Part shown: positions 40,030 through 48,699 of the stretch, one piece after another
How positions within the stretch are numbered: position 1 is the stretch's first letter
Layout: every line of letters begins with the position of its first letter
NCBI GenBank assembly: GCA_001567505.1
Contig: LLEU01000050.1
Span: forward strand, 1 to 57,141
Direction of reading: 5' to 3'
From: Acidobacteria bacterium OLB17
Lineage (GTDB): Bacteria > Acidobacteriota > Blastocatellia > Pyrinomonadales > Pyrinomonadaceae
DNA length: 57,141 nt
The notes under the pieces: model-generated
What the model was told of the DNA's origin: nothing
The model's input: only the letters and a program-made list of their open reading frames with translations
Databases searched by the model: none
Made by a program: the position numbers and the translations under genes

Positions 40030-40713
40030 ATGGCAATAATTGTTGGTATTGACGGAACCGGCGGCGGAACGATCCCCGGAAGAGCCAGGGACGCGCGTTA
40101 TGATGTTGCGTTCCAGAATAGCTTTGTCAGGCGGATAACTCGCTCCGGCGGGCCGAATAGTGCATATTTTCGCGGGCCGGTTACGCTTGGCGGCGGATTG
40201 ATGGACGCGATAGACGGCGCCGTAAGGTTCATCGGCGAACGCAGGAAGCAAGGCGTGCAGGAGCCTGTGCTGCTTACCGGATATAGTCGCGGAGCGGCCG
40301 GCGCGGTCGTAGTTGCGAAGCGGCTAAGTCGGAAGAATGTCGAGGTACAGGCGATGCTGCTTTTTGATTGTGTTGACCGCCATCTTTTCATCGACGCCGA
40401 GGTCATCCCCGCGAACGTCAAGGACGTCCTTCATATTCGCCGACATCCGGCAGCCAAGTCCCGCGAAAGTTTCGGCAACGATGGCACGTTGGTGAATCGT
40501 GGAACCCGTTATCAGGAGCAGTTCTTCGTGTGTACGCACGGCGGCGTCGGCGGAACGCCCTGGATCCCGGAACGCGGGCAAAAGGGAACCGACCTTATCG
40601 ACGAAGGGTTCCCGGACGGTATGACCGCGGTCTCCTTCGATCAGGACGCCCGCGTCTCCGGCCAGGTTTGGGAAACGGTGCGGCCATATCTGATCCTGAA
40701 CGGCTTCGTCTAA
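40030..40713 (+). CDS. Alpha/beta-hydrolase-like protein with a GYSRG motif
   Basis: 227 residues. The N-terminus IVGIDGTGGG and the nucleophile elbow LTGYSRGAAGAV at about residue 85 resemble DUF2235 and related lipase-like hydrolases, which include type VI secretion phospholipases. LLFDCVDRHLFI follows as the next strand, and a His in FVCTHGGVGG could complete the triad. No signal peptide. It stands alone, divergent from the sigma operon and convergent with proS. A secretion link is not seen, so the role is open. Confidence 0.6.
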   Translation: MAIIVGIDGTGGGTIPGRARDARYDVAFQNSFVRRITRSGGPNSAYFRGPVTLGGGLMDAIDGAVRFIGERRKQGVQEPVLLTGYSRGAAGAVVVAKRLSRKNVEVQAMLLFDCVDRHLFIDAEVIPANVKDVLHIRRHPAAKSRESFGNDGTLVNRGTRYQEQFFVCTHGGVGGTPWIPERGQKGTDLIDEGFPDGMTAVSFDQDARVSGQVWETVRPYLILNGFV

Positions 40714-40728
40714 AACCGGCCGCGGAAG

Positions 40729-42201
40729 CTAATACGCTCTCGCAAAGACGACGCGGCGAGACGACGGTTTGCCCGTGTAAACGCACGCTCCTTCTTCGGT
40801 CGGAGCGTCGAGCGGGATGCAGCGTATCGTCGCTTTTGTCTCTTCCTTGATCTTTTCTTCAGTTTCGGCGGTTCCGTCCCAATGGGCGAGGATGAAGCCG
40901 CCTTCCTCGATCTGCCGCACGAATTCGTCCCACGTATCTACCTTGTAGGTGTGTTCCTCGCGGAATTTCAGGGCCTTGGCGTAGATGTTCGCCTGGATCT
41001 CGTTCAAAAGGCCTTCAACGTGTTCAGCAATGCCTTCGATCGGACGCGTTTCTTTCGTGAGAGTGTCGCGACGTGCAACTTCGATCGAGCCGGCCTCAAG
41101 ATCGCGCTTGCCGAGAGCAAGGCGGACGGGCACGCCCTTTAGCTCGTATTCCGCGAACTTCCAACCCGAACGCTGCTTGTCGTCGTCGTCATATTTGACC
41201 GAAATGCCGCGTGCCTTAAGTCCGGCCTCGATCGGCTCGATCACGGCCGAGATCGCCGCAAGGTCTTCAGGCGTTTTATAGATCGGGACGATGACGACCT
41301 GAATGGGCGCAAGTTTCGGCGGTAGCACAAGGCCGTTGTCGTCCGAATGAGCCATTATCAACGCGCCCATAAGCCGCGTCGAGACGCCCCAGCTTGTCGC
41401 CCAAGCGTATTCGAGTTCGTTCTCTTTGTTGACGAACTTCACGTCGAAGGCCTTTGCGAAATTCTGGCCGAGGAAGTGCGAAGTCCCGGATTGCAACGCC
41501 TTGCCGTCCTGCATCATCGCCTCGATGCAGTAAGTCTCTTCAGCGCCGGCAAACCGCTCTGCGGGCGACTTGTAGCCCTTGATGACAGGCAACGCGATCC
41601 AGTTCTCGGCAAAATCCGCATAAACGCCGAGCATCCGCTCGGTTTCCTCGATAGCTTCCTGTTTCGTCGCGTGTGCGGTATGGCCTTCCTGCCAAAGGAA
41701 CTCGGCCGTGCGCAGGAAAATGCGCGTCCGCATTTCCCAACGGACGATATTCGCCCATTGGTTGACCAGGATCGGCAGGTCGCGCCAAGACTGTATCCAT
41801 CCGCGATAGGCGTTCCAGATGATCGCCTCGGACGTCGGGCGAATGATGAGTTCTTCCTCGAGCTTTGCGGCAGGATCGACGATGAGTCCCGGTCCGTCGG
41901 GATTCGTCTTCAGGCGGTAATGGGTAACGACGGCGCACTCTTTAGCGAAGCCTTCGGCGTGTTCCTCTTCTTTTTCGAGGAAGGATTTCGGTACAAAAAG
42001 CGGGAAGTAAGCGTTCTGGTGGCCCGTCGCTTTGAACATATCGTCCAGAGCACGCTGCATCTTTTCCCAGATCGCAAAACCGTAAGGCTTTATCACCATA
42101 CAGCCGCGAACCGCGGAATTCTCAGCGAGATCTGCTCGCTTTACGATCTCGTTATACCACTCGGAATAGTTCTCCGAACGCTTTGGAAGTGCTTTGCTCA
42201 T
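40729..42201 (-). CDS. proS: Prolyl-tRNA synthetase, archaeal/eukaryal type
   Basis: Class II aminoacyl-tRNA synthetase that charges tRNA-Pro. 490 residues, without the bacterial editing insertion. It has the C-terminal extension of the archaeal/eukaryal (type 3) group, ending in the conserved Tyr (VVFARAY). Motif 2 region [31 protein letters not shown] (in two pieces) and motif 3 region [17 protein letters not shown] are present. This type occurs in several bacterial phyla. Intact. Confidence 0.95.
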   Translation of the reverse strand: MSKALPKRSENYSEWYNEIVKRADLAENSAVRGCMVIKPYGFAIWEKMQRALDDMFKATGHQNAYFPLFVPKSFLEKEEEHAEGFAKECAVVTHYRLKTNPDGPGLIVDPAAKLEEELIIRPTSEAIIWNAYRGWIQSWRDLPILVNQWANIVRWEMRTRIFLRTAEFLWQEGHTAHATKQEAIEETERMLGVYADFAENWIALPVIKGYKSPAERFAGAEETYCIEAMMQDGKALQSGTSHFLGQNFAKAFDVKFVNKENELEYAWATSWGVSTRLMGALIMAHSDDNGLVLPPKLAPIQVVIVPIYKTPEDLAAISAVIEPIEAGLKARGISVKYDDDDKQRSGWKFAEYELKGVPVRLALGKRDLEAGSIEVARRDTLTKETRPIEGIAEHVEGLLNEIQANIYAKALKFREEHTYKVDTWDEFVRQIEEGGFILAHWDGTAETEEKIKEETKATIRCIPLDAPTEEGACVYTGKPSSRRVVFARAY

Positions 42202-42311
42202 AATGCCATACGCGGACCTTGACTTCGATCCGGCGAAAACCTTAATGATAAGCGAATCGCGTTAAGACAACAATTCACGAAATGGGGTTCGTTAAACACG
42301 CCCTGCGGGCT

Positions 42312-42338
42312 TTGCGTTCGGTCGCTATATGCTAAAAT
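42312..42338 (+). promoter_or_regulatory. Extended -10 promoter of proline dehydrogenase, near-leaderless
   Basis: TGCTAAAAT (TAAAAT at 42333-42338) is an extended -10, with TTGCGT at 42312-42317 a weak -35 at 15-nt spacing. Transcription would start near 42345, three bases before the ATG at 42348, and no ribosome site is visible. The stretch 42202-42347 must also hold the divergent proS promoter. Confidence 0.45.
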
Positions 42339-42347
42339 CTCTCCTTT

Positions 42348-43523
42348 ATGACAGAGTTTCGCCTGGACTTCCGCGACAGTGAAACGGCTTTTGCCGACAA
42401 GTCGGATGCAGAGTTAAAAGAGAAGTATCGCATCTTCAAGATGCTCAATTCTCCCTTCCTCAATTCGCTTGGCACGCACGCCACGAAGCTCGGCCTGTCG
42501 ATCGGCCTTCCGATCAAGGGCATCATCAAATCCACCATCTACAAGCAGTTTTGCGGCGGCGAATCGATCCCCGAATGTGATCCTGTGATCGAGAAGCTCG
42601 GGAACTCGAACGTCGGTACGATCCTCGACTACGCGATCGAGGGAAAATCGACCGAGGAAGATTTCGAAGCCACAAAGAACGAGATCATCAAGACTATCCA
42701 GCGGGCAAAAGGCGACAAGAATATCCCGTTCTCAGTCTTTAAGGTCACGGGCATCGCGCCTATCGGGACGCTCGAAAAAATGAGCGCCAAGAAGAAGCTT
42801 GATGCCAAGGCCGGCGCCAAGTGCGAGCGGATCTACACGCGCGTTTCCGAGATCTGCGAAGCGGCGCACAATGCCGGCCAGCGCATCTTCATCGACGCCG
42901 AGGAATCCTGGATCCAGGACGCGATCGACCGGCTCGCGACCGAGATGATGGAGCGGTTCAACCGCACGAAGCCGATCGTTTTTAACACCTTGCAGATGTA
43001 TCGCACCGACCGCCTCCAGCACTTGAAAGAAGCGCGGCGTGCGGCGCAGGAAGCGGGATACGTCTATGCGGTAAAGCTTGTTCGCGGAGCGTATATGGAA
43101 AAGGAACGCGAGCGCGCCGAAGAGATGGGCTATCCTTCGCCCATCCACGCAACCAAAAAGGAGACCGACGCTGATTACAATGCCGCTCTCGAATATTGTA
43201 TGAAGCACTACGACGATCTCGCCTTCGTCACGGCTTCGCACAACGTCAAGAGCACGCGAAAAGTGACAGAAGCGATGTATGAGGCGAATGTCGAACCGGG
43301 ACATCCGCACATCTTCTTTTCGCAGCTCTACGGAATGGGCGATAACATCTCTTACGTACTCGCAAAGAACGGATATAACGTCTCGAAATACGTGCCTTAT
43401 GGGCCGGTCGCCGAGACCGTTCCGTACCTGATCCGACGTGCGGAAGAGAATTCGTCGGCGGCGGGCCATATGAGCCGCGAGCTTGAGCTGATCTCGGAAG
43501 AGATAAAGCGACGCGGCATCTAG
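42348..43523 (+). CDS. Proline dehydrogenase (monofunctional)
   Basis: FAD-dependent enzyme oxidising proline to pyrroline-5-carboxylate. TIM-barrel motifs: IFIDAEESWIQDAID near residue 185, VKLVRGAYMEKERE near 240, TASHNV, and the proline-binding C-terminal helix YLIRRAEENSS. 391 residues; it lacks the aldehyde dehydrogenase half of PutA and is closer in layout to the stand-alone, eukaryote-like type. Divergent from proS; linkage of the two proline genes may be coincidental. Confidence 0.93.
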   Translation: MTEFRLDFRDSETAFADKSDAELKEKYRIFKMLNSPFLNSLGTHATKLGLSIGLPIKGIIKSTIYKQFCGGESIPECDPVIEKLGNSNVGTILDYAIEGKSTEEDFEATKNEIIKTIQRAKGDKNIPFSVFKVTGIAPIGTLEKMSAKKKLDAKAGAKCERIYTRVSEICEAAHNAGQRIFIDAEESWIQDAIDRLATEMMERFNRTKPIVFNTLQMYRTDRLQHLKEARRAAQEAGYVYAVKLVRGAYMEKERERAEEMGYPSPIHATKKETDADYNAALEYCMKHYDDLAFVTASHNVKSTRKVTEAMYEANVEPGHPHIFFSQLYGMGDNISYVLAKNGYNVSKYVPYGPVAETVPYLIRRAEENSSAAGHMSRELELISEEIKRRGI

Positions 43524-43552
43524 GACTTCTCGTCCTCGCACGGTCATCTACT

Positions 43553-44029
43553 ATGTTCTGTCCAAAGTGCGGAAATCCCGATCAAAGCCCAGAATCGTAT
43601 TGCCGCCAATGCGGTTCGTTCCTCCCGGACCTCGATAAACCCAAAAAGAAGGCCCAAACGCCGATGCAGAACGTGACGGCGAACATCGTCCTGAGCGGAA
43701 TGACGGTCGTTGCGTGTACTGTCCTGGCGATCCTGCTCTATGTGATGCTCGGCTTTCGCGAGAACACGCACCCGCTCATCTACGTGACCGCCGGCCTGCT
43801 GATCGCGATGGGTTGCTGGCATATTCAGACATTCTGGCGGTCGTTGCTGCTGCGAAAGCATTTTAAGCTCACGGAGAAGGCGCGCAATTCCGGCGCGCCC
43901 GAACCGAGCCTTGCAGGCCCTGAGCCACGCGAGCTTCCCGAAGCGAATTTTGAGGATATGGTGCCGCCGAGCGTCGTCGAACGGACGACCAGGAAGCTCA
44001 AGCACGATCTACCGAAAGCCGGTAAGTAG
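43553..44029 (+). CDS. Zinc-ribbon membrane protein
   Basis: 158 residues. The N-terminal zinc ribbon has two CxxC pairs (FCPKCGNP, then YCRQCGSF). Two hydrophobic segments follow at about residues 47-67 and 76-92. The C-terminal tail is Pro/Glu-rich and soluble. No function can be assigned. It follows proline dehydrogenase by 29 nt and overlaps a convergent small gene by 20 nt. Confidence 0.75.
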   Translation: MFCPKCGNPDQSPESYCRQCGSFLPDLDKPKKKAQTPMQNVTANIVLSGMTVVACTVLAILLYVMLGFRENTHPLIYVTAGLLIAMGCWHIQTFWRSLLLRKHFKLTEKARNSGAPEPSLAGPEPRELPEANFEDMVPPSVVERTTRKLKHDLPKAGK

Positions 44030-44374
44030 CCTGATCGAAGTATCGAAGACACGTCGTTCGTCCGACTCTCGCCAATCCTCGAGCGGGCGAAGGTCGGCTT
44101 CCGAAAGCGGGAAATTCAAGAGACGCGCGGACTGCGTACTTTCAAATGCCCTTGTCGTGAGCGCCGCGTGATCGAGCATCTTGGTAAGTTGTTCGGGCCG
44201 TGCCAGAGCGGCCTCGGCCGACTCAATGTCGGGAAAGAAATCGCTGTACGCGGCAAGGTGCCACACGTTCGAATCCCCGACTTCATCAACGCACAACAGC
44301 CTTAGCAACGCGAACGCGCTCTCAAGCTGATAGACCAAAAAATCGCCCGCACTCAAGCTCTCTGCCATATTCAT
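44009..44374 (-). CDS. Small protein of unknown function
   Basis: 121 residues, acidic, mostly helical (FLVYQLESAFALLRLLCV, then an Ala/Glu-rich stretch). No signal peptide or recognised motif. It overlaps the convergent zinc-ribbon gene by 20 nt. The conserved-looking composition and the long frame argue for a real gene, but I cannot exclude that it is not expressed. Confidence 0.5.
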   Translation of the reverse strand: MNMAESLSAGDFLVYQLESAFALLRLLCVDEVGDSNVWHLAAYSDFFPDIESAEAALARPEQLTKMLDHAALTTRAFESTQSARLLNFPLSEADLRPLEDWRESDERRVFDTSIRLLTGFR

Positions 44375-44420
44375 CTAACTTATCACATCCACCGCAACCC
44401 AACGCCCCACCCGCCGCCAA

Positions 44421-44535
44421 CCTTCCCGGCATACCAACATTCCCGGCATAGTTTCCCGGCATACCGACATTCCCGGCATACCGACATTCCCCGCATACCG
44501 ACATTACCGGCATACCTACCTTCCCGGCATACCAA
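44421..44535. repeat. Seven imperfect 17-bp tandem repeats at the island edge
   Basis: Unit CATTCCCGGCATACCGA. Copies begin at 44421, 44438 (a 13-nt short copy), 44451, 44468, 44485, 44502 and 44519, each differing by one to three bases. They lie between the last ordinary gene and the promoter and first lipoprotein gene of the toxin-cassette region. No spacers, so it is not a CRISPR. Confidence 0.85.
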
Positions 44536-44544
44536 AAATAGGTG

Positions 44545-44574
44545 TTGACCGCTCGCCTCGATTCGGCAAATAAT
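44545..44574 (+). promoter_or_regulatory. Promoter at the start of the toxin-tip island
   Basis: TTGACC at 44545-44550 and AATAAT at 44569-44574 with an 18-bp spacer, 64 nt upstream of the first island gene. Good -35 match. Consensus inference only. Confidence 0.5.
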
Positions 44575-44637
44575 CGCAGTCACGGAACCTTTCGCCCACT
44601 TAGCTCATCTAAGCACCATGGCGAATCGACTTTCTGA

Positions 44638-45516
44638 ATGAAGCTGTTAAGGGTGTGTGCGTGTATCGTCTCTTTCGGGTGCTGCCTTGCTTGCAGCTCG
44701 GAACACCGCGAACCCGCGTTCGATCTCAACGCAGGTTCATCGAAGGCGGTGAACGTGCCGATTCCGGACGCTGCCCCTTCACCGGAACCGGTGGCCAAGG
44801 CATGGGCTGAAGTGATCGGTGAGTACAAGTTTCGATGGGACGGAAAAGATTTGATGATAATGTCAGGCAGCGACAGATCTCTTGAGTTGTTTAGAACGGA
44901 TGCCGAGACCCGCGTGCGGTGGGAACAACGCCATAATGACGCAAAAGGCTGTAGCTTTGACAGTTTCTACCGCCCGCTGGCCGTAGCCGGGCCTCTTGTG
45001 AGCTTCGAGAACGAATCCAGCACCTTGTGCGGAGGCGCGATCACTAACACTTGGGGTTACAGAACGGTCAAGCTTGTTTCGCGTCACGAAGGAAAGCCAA
45101 CTTACGAAGCGCTCGCTCTGTCGGATATATTCTCAGACGCCGACATTCTTGACGCGTGCATGGGTGAGCAGAGGATCAAAGATGCCGTACTGGCGTTGAT
45201 AGAGGCCGGTAAGATCGCTAATGTGCCGAAGTCCTTTGCTGAACTGAAACGCATTATGGCGAACTTTCGAAGCGACTTCTTCGGTGGACGATATTTCCTC
45301 CCTGAAGATCTCGATTCATTCGCCCTGCGATCCGTCGATGGCGAACACATCACGATCTGGATCGGCCTTTTGCCTATCGCGCCCCCGGAGAGAGCACTCC
45401 GGCACCATATCGAGCTGATTCTTCCCCTTCGGGAAAAGTATCGTGGCGCGCTGCTCGCCGCGGATGCAAAAAAAGTCCGGATTCTTAATGAAGGATGCGG
45501 ATTTGCTAGTTGGTAA
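44638..45516 (+). CDS. Lipoprotein of unknown function, possible immunity protein
   Basis: 292 residues. Signal peptide and lipobox (CIVSFGCCLACSS, acylated Cys about residue 19). The remainder is a mixed alpha/beta domain I do not recognise (GEYKFRWDGKDLMIMSGSD; later WIGLLPIAPPERAL). No ribosome site is obvious. It is the first gene after the tandem repeats and lies upstream of a toxin-tip cassette. By analogy with the other exported proteins here, it could be immunity to a tip that has been lost. Confidence 0.6.
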   Translation: MKLLRVCACIVSFGCCLACSSEHREPAFDLNAGSSKAVNVPIPDAAPSPEPVAKAWAEVIGEYKFRWDGKDLMIMSGSDRSLELFRTDAETRVRWEQRHNDAKGCSFDSFYRPLAVAGPLVSFENESSTLCGGAITNTWGYRTVKLVSRHEGKPTYEALALSDIFSDADILDACMGEQRIKDAVLALIEAGKIANVPKSFAELKRIMANFRSDFFGGRYFLPEDLDSFALRSVDGEHITIWIGLLPIAPPERALRHHIELILPLREKYRGALLAADAKKVRILNEGCGFASW

Positions 45517-45569
45517 CGGGTTTGCAGAATTCGAGTCCGATTCGAAAGGAAACTAGAGGTAGTAATTAA

Positions 45570-46292
45570 ATGCGAACATCGGGACAGGGCGGCGGCCATG
45601 AATCCCTGCATCTTGACAACGCGATCCGGCGCGCGGCTCTCGGGACGACGCGCAAGGCCCGCGACAAGGAAGGCCCGACAGGTTCCTGCACCTACGACGC
45701 GAACGGCCCGTCCTGTAAAGTCGCGTCCCTTCCGGACGGCCTGCCCTCCGACCTCGAACAGAGACTGGACGCATCTATACCAGATCCGCTGCGGGGCAGT
45801 GCGGATCAGCGACGTACGCTTAATCTGATCGCGGACAAGGCCATCAACTTGTTGAAGACTAACAAGAAGTGTCGCAAGGCCCTGTCTTCAACGTCTTTGG
45901 ACTCACTAGCTGTACTCGAACAGCTGAGACCAAACGATCTTTATGAGGACTTCGGATTAATAAACGCAGGAGATATCGATAATGACTACAATGCATGGAC
46001 GTATTACGGACCAATTGAGGGTGTGACGAGGGGTGCCATTGAGTTCTACAAAGATTTCTTTGAAAGTGCGGATTCAGCAATGGGCAAGGGGAACGTTAGC
46101 GACAAGCTATCCACATTGGAAGAAAGACAAATTCTTGTCGTATTGCATGAAGTCGGTCATGCCGATAGAAAATATGTGCATCCGAATGAGATGAACAGGG
46201 TGGTAAAGAAGGGGGCAAAGCTCGCAATCGACTACCAATGGGACAATGCGACGGTAAATCAATTCATCTATGACAACTGCTTCAAGAAATAG
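45570..46292 (+). CDS. Cassette A: orphan Rhs-like tip with HExxH metallopeptidase domain
   Basis: 240 residues, no signal peptide. Residues 4-67 are the conserved pre-toxin module shared with cassettes B and C (GQGGGHESLH..DNAIRRAALGTT in pieces, then GPTGSCTYDANGPSCKV). From about residue 70 the sequence is unique: a helical region (CRKALSSTSLDSLAVLEQ), then HEVGH at 193-197, a gluzincin-type zinc site, and an end YDNCFKK. The HExxH plus terminal NCF resembles the metallopeptidase domains found at the C-termini of acidobacterial Rhs proteins, as I recall them. ATG 45570 is preceded by AGAGG. The next gene starts inside its end. Confidence 0.75.
   Translation: MRTSGQGGGHESLHLDNAIRRAALGTTRKARDKEGPTGSCTYDANGPSCKVASLPDGLPSDLEQRLDASIPDPLRGSADQRRTLNLIADKAINLLKTNKKCRKALSSTSLDSLAVLEQLRPNDLYEDFGLINAGDIDNDYNAWTYYGPIEGVTRGAIEFYKDFFESADSAMGKGNVSDKLSTLEERQILVVLHEVGHADRKYVHPNEMNRVVKKGAKLAIDYQWDNATVNQFIYDNCFKK
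45580..45770 (+). repeat. Pre-toxin module, copy A (191 bp)
   Basis: Nearly identical to 47841-48031 (same length, a handful of substitutions) and, over its last 106 bp, to 49259-49364. It encodes the GQGGGHESLH...DLEQRLD module in all copies. The sequence after it is unrelated between copies, except that A and C share a further CAGATCC-type stretch of about 20 bp. Confidence 0.92.
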
Positions 46293-47358
46293 TGTATCGG
46301 TTTGGCCCGGCATTACTGCTCAACGGCCTTATAGAATAAAGGCTATAGGTCTCGTTTTGTTCATCCTGTTTTCGAGTTGTGCTTGCAGCGTCAACGAAGG
46401 TGGAAGCAAATCCTATAGGCCCGCCATTAGCAGCGTTTGTTTCATTGATCGGGGCAACATCTGGCTCGTTTCCTATAAGGGAGAACTTATCCATTTGGAA
46501 AATGGTCGAGTTGCTGAACCGAAGTTTACTAATGAAGGCGCCGCCGTCGATTTTATCAATAAAGATGTTGGCTGGATGTTGTTGCAAACCGGAAGCCTGT
46601 TGCAAACCCTTAACGGTGGTTTAGATTGGAAAGAGATCGGAAGGCTCCCGTCGATCTCAGCCGGTGGGAAGCCGTTTCGGACTTATCCCCTCGACCTGAG
46701 ATTCGTTGATGATCGGGTTGGATGGATAACAGCATCGACCAACATCCTTCGGTCTGAGGATGGCGGTCGAACTTGGAGTGTGTGGGATTTTCACGATGCG
46801 AACGTTGTAAGCGGGATGATGATCGTAGATCAACGCGAGATCTGGGCCGTGACAAAGACGGCGAAAGTTTTTCATACGGTCGATGGCGGTCAGAACTGGG
46901 AGGTCAAGCAGTTGCCGTCTATCAGAGTGGGGGATGAAAGCTACCCTCGATCGATCGCGATCGACCGCACTGGGCGGATCTGGGTCGGCAACTTGCGTTC
47001 CCGCTCGACAGTTGCAGTTTCAAGTGATGGCGGACAAACATGGAGCGAAAGGGAAATGCCGGTGATGTCCGACATCCTACGACTCACGGCTATCCAATTT
47101 GCACCCGATGGTACCGGACGCGCGGCCTTTGCCCTTATTTCCAAAGGAGACGCTCCGACCCAACTCTCCCTTTTGATCAGTGAAAATAATGGGGACACTT
47201 GGGAAGTGTCCCATGACGTGAAGTTGCCTTTCCGTCCGGTCGAAATCAATTTCGTCAGCGACACTGAAGGGTATTTGATCAGTGCTTCCGATATTGCCGT
47301 TACCAAGGACGCAGGAGCGACCTGGCAAATTCTTTTCAGCTTGGAAAGCGGCAATTAG
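46270..47358 (+). CDS. YCF48/BNR-like beta-propeller lipoprotein, possible immunity protein
   Basis: 362 residues. Signal peptide with lipobox LFSSC at about residue 37. The body is a beta-propeller of Asp-box/YCF48-like repeats: LNGGLDWKEI, SEDGGRTWSVW, VDGGQNWEV, SSDGGQTWSER, SENNGDTWEV and TKDAGATWQI, each preceded by a GW-containing strand (for example VGWITA). It begins 23 nt inside the end of cassette A, suggesting coupling. An outer-surface or periplasmic propeller could bind and block the adjacent metallopeptidase; this is inference. It ends at 47358, at the junction to cassette B. Confidence 0.75.
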   Translation: MTTASRNSVSVWPGITAQRPYRIKAIGLVLFILFSSCACSVNEGGSKSYRPAISSVCFIDRGNIWLVSYKGELIHLENGRVAEPKFTNEGAAVDFINKDVGWMLLQTGSLLQTLNGGLDWKEIGRLPSISAGGKPFRTYPLDLRFVDDRVGWITASTNILRSEDGGRTWSVWDFHDANVVSGMMIVDQREIWAVTKTAKVFHTVDGGQNWEVKQLPSIRVGDESYPRSIAIDRTGRIWVGNLRSRSTVAVSSDGGQTWSEREMPVMSDILRLTAIQFAPDGTGRAAFALISKGDAPTQLSLLISENNGDTWEVSHDVKLPFRPVEINFVSDTEGYLISASDIAVTKDAGATWQILFSLESGN

Positions 47359-47386
47359 TTCGCCGGGAGCGAATATTGCGACGCTT

Positions 47387-48685
47387 ATGCCCGATGGGAC
47401 GCCGCTCGCGAGGAATGTGTTTGCGGGGAAGGCCGTGATAGCAGAGTTGAGAGGGACGGGAAGCGGCAGCTTTGATACGGTAACATGGAAGACGAGTGAC
47501 CCTGCGTCGGGGACGGTTGTTTCGTATATGAACGACGGGACGGTAAACACGGGTGCGGTGAGCGAGCAGCACGAGCCGCTCGGGCAGCGGATCGCCGTGG
47601 CAGACCCCGAAGCACCGAACGAACCCCAGACCTACGCGCAGCATCTATTCTTTGCGAGCGAGCCCTCGTGGCAGTGCGATGTGTCGGCGGCGTTCTACGG
47701 CGGATTTCAGGGTATGCCGGAACACTGCCAGAGCAAGGTGCTTATGAATCTGAATCTTCCGCTCACGGAAATATTCGGCTGGTATCCAGAGAGCACGATG
47801 CTGATCTATTCTGAGGTTCATCAGAGTCCGGACGCCCGGCCGGGACAGGGCGGCGGCCATGAATCGCTGCATTTTGACAACGCGATCCGGCGCGCGGCTC
47901 TTGGGACGACGCGCAAGGCCCGCGACAAGGAGGGCCCGACAGGTTCCTGCACCTACGACGCGAACGGCCCGTCCTGTAAAGTCGCGTCCCTTCCGGACGG
48001 CCTGCCCTCCGACCTCGAACAGAGACTGGACACCGCCAACCCAGGCGACGCCCAACAGCTAAATGTCGCATTTGAAGATATCGATACGTATTGGGATAAG
48101 CCTTCGAGACGATTGACGAGATGGGAAATGGAGACTCTTAGAGGATCGTTTCACAAAGCTTTATCCAATTCTGAGGGATGTGAAAGATACATTAACGACC
48201 TTTTGAAAACGGTAGCTCAGAATACTGGTGCTAAACTCGCTTCAACGTCTATTGGTGAATTGCTCGAAAAGGTGGCCAACACTCGCGGGGGCACTAATTC
48301 GGCATATGGCGGACTTTCTGTTTACACGTTTCCAACAATTGTCTCTAATGCAAGCTCGAACTGGGACTGGGTTGGCGCTCCGGGTTTCGCCTCTATTGCC
48401 CTCGGAACAGGCGGAGGTAACGAATACATTATGACGATGCTGTCATCTCCCGAAGACGGTGGTATGAAGGTTATTCACGAATTGATGCACGTCGCGTTCT
48501 CCGGCGTTCAATGGGCTGGAGTAGATCGGGATTTTGCAGATGCGGCGGCGGATCTGGCAGGCAACGCTCGGCTTGTCGGGGCGCAAGATGTCTCAGTTTA
48601 TTCCAAATGGTGGCACGACCATTTGAGACAAGCCTGTGGATTTCCCAGGACGAACTCAAAGACACCATTTCGGCTTTACAAGTAA
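47387..48685 (+). CDS. Cassette B: orphan Rhs-like core plus tip with HExxH domain
   Basis: The most complete cassette, about 432 residues from ATG 47387 (no upstream start outside the previous gene). Residues 1-150 are an Rhs-like post-core region (GTGSGSFDTVTWKTSDPASG, then PLGQRIAVADP and QCDVSAAFYGGFQGMPEHCQ). The pre-toxin module lies at about 153-215, then the unique tip. The tip has CERYINDLL, an ASTSIGELLEKV helix and HELMH at about 364-368, followed by DFADAAADLAG, a possible third zinc ligand. It lacks the YD repeats and secretion signal of a full Rhs protein. The junction with the propeller gene is at about 47359. Confidence 0.75.
   Translation: MPDGTPLARNVFAGKAVIAELRGTGSGSFDTVTWKTSDPASGTVVSYMNDGTVNTGAVSEQHEPLGQRIAVADPEAPNEPQTYAQHLFFASEPSWQCDVSAAFYGGFQGMPEHCQSKVLMNLNLPLTEIFGWYPESTMLIYSEVHQSPDARPGQGGGHESLHFDNAIRRAALGTTRKARDKEGPTGSCTYDANGPSCKVASLPDGLPSDLEQRLDTANPGDAQQLNVAFEDIDTYWDKPSRRLTRWEMETLRGSFHKALSNSEGCERYINDLLKTVAQNTGAKLASTSIGELLEKVANTRGGTNSAYGGLSVYTFPTIVSNASSNWDWVGAPGFASIALGTGGGNEYIMTMLSSPEDGGMKVIHELMHVAFSGVQWAGVDRDFADAAADLAGNARLVGAQDVSVYSKWWHDHLRQACGFPRTNSKTPFRLYK
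47432..47609 (+). repeat. Post-core segment, copy B (178 bp)
   Basis: Matches 51127-51304 over 178 bp with no length change. It encodes AVIAELRGTGSGSFDTV through QRIAVADP. The two copies diverge abruptly on both sides. Confidence 0.9.
47841..48031 (+). repeat. Pre-toxin module, copy B (191 bp)
   Basis: Partner of the copies at 45580-45770 and 49259-49364. In B it is joined upstream to the post-core region, so B shows the parental order: post-core, pre-toxin, tip. Confidence 0.92.
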
Positions 48686-48699
48686 GGCGGGTTTTGAGG

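Noticed and set aside
40030..40713. The GYSRG hydrolase as part of a type VI secretion effector pair
   Set aside because: No VgrG, PAAR, adaptor or immunity gene is adjacent, so the link would rest on a distant family resemblance only.
44421..44535. Tandem repeats as a CRISPR array
   Set aside because: The units abut directly with no unique spacers, are 17 bp and imperfect, and no cas genes are nearby.
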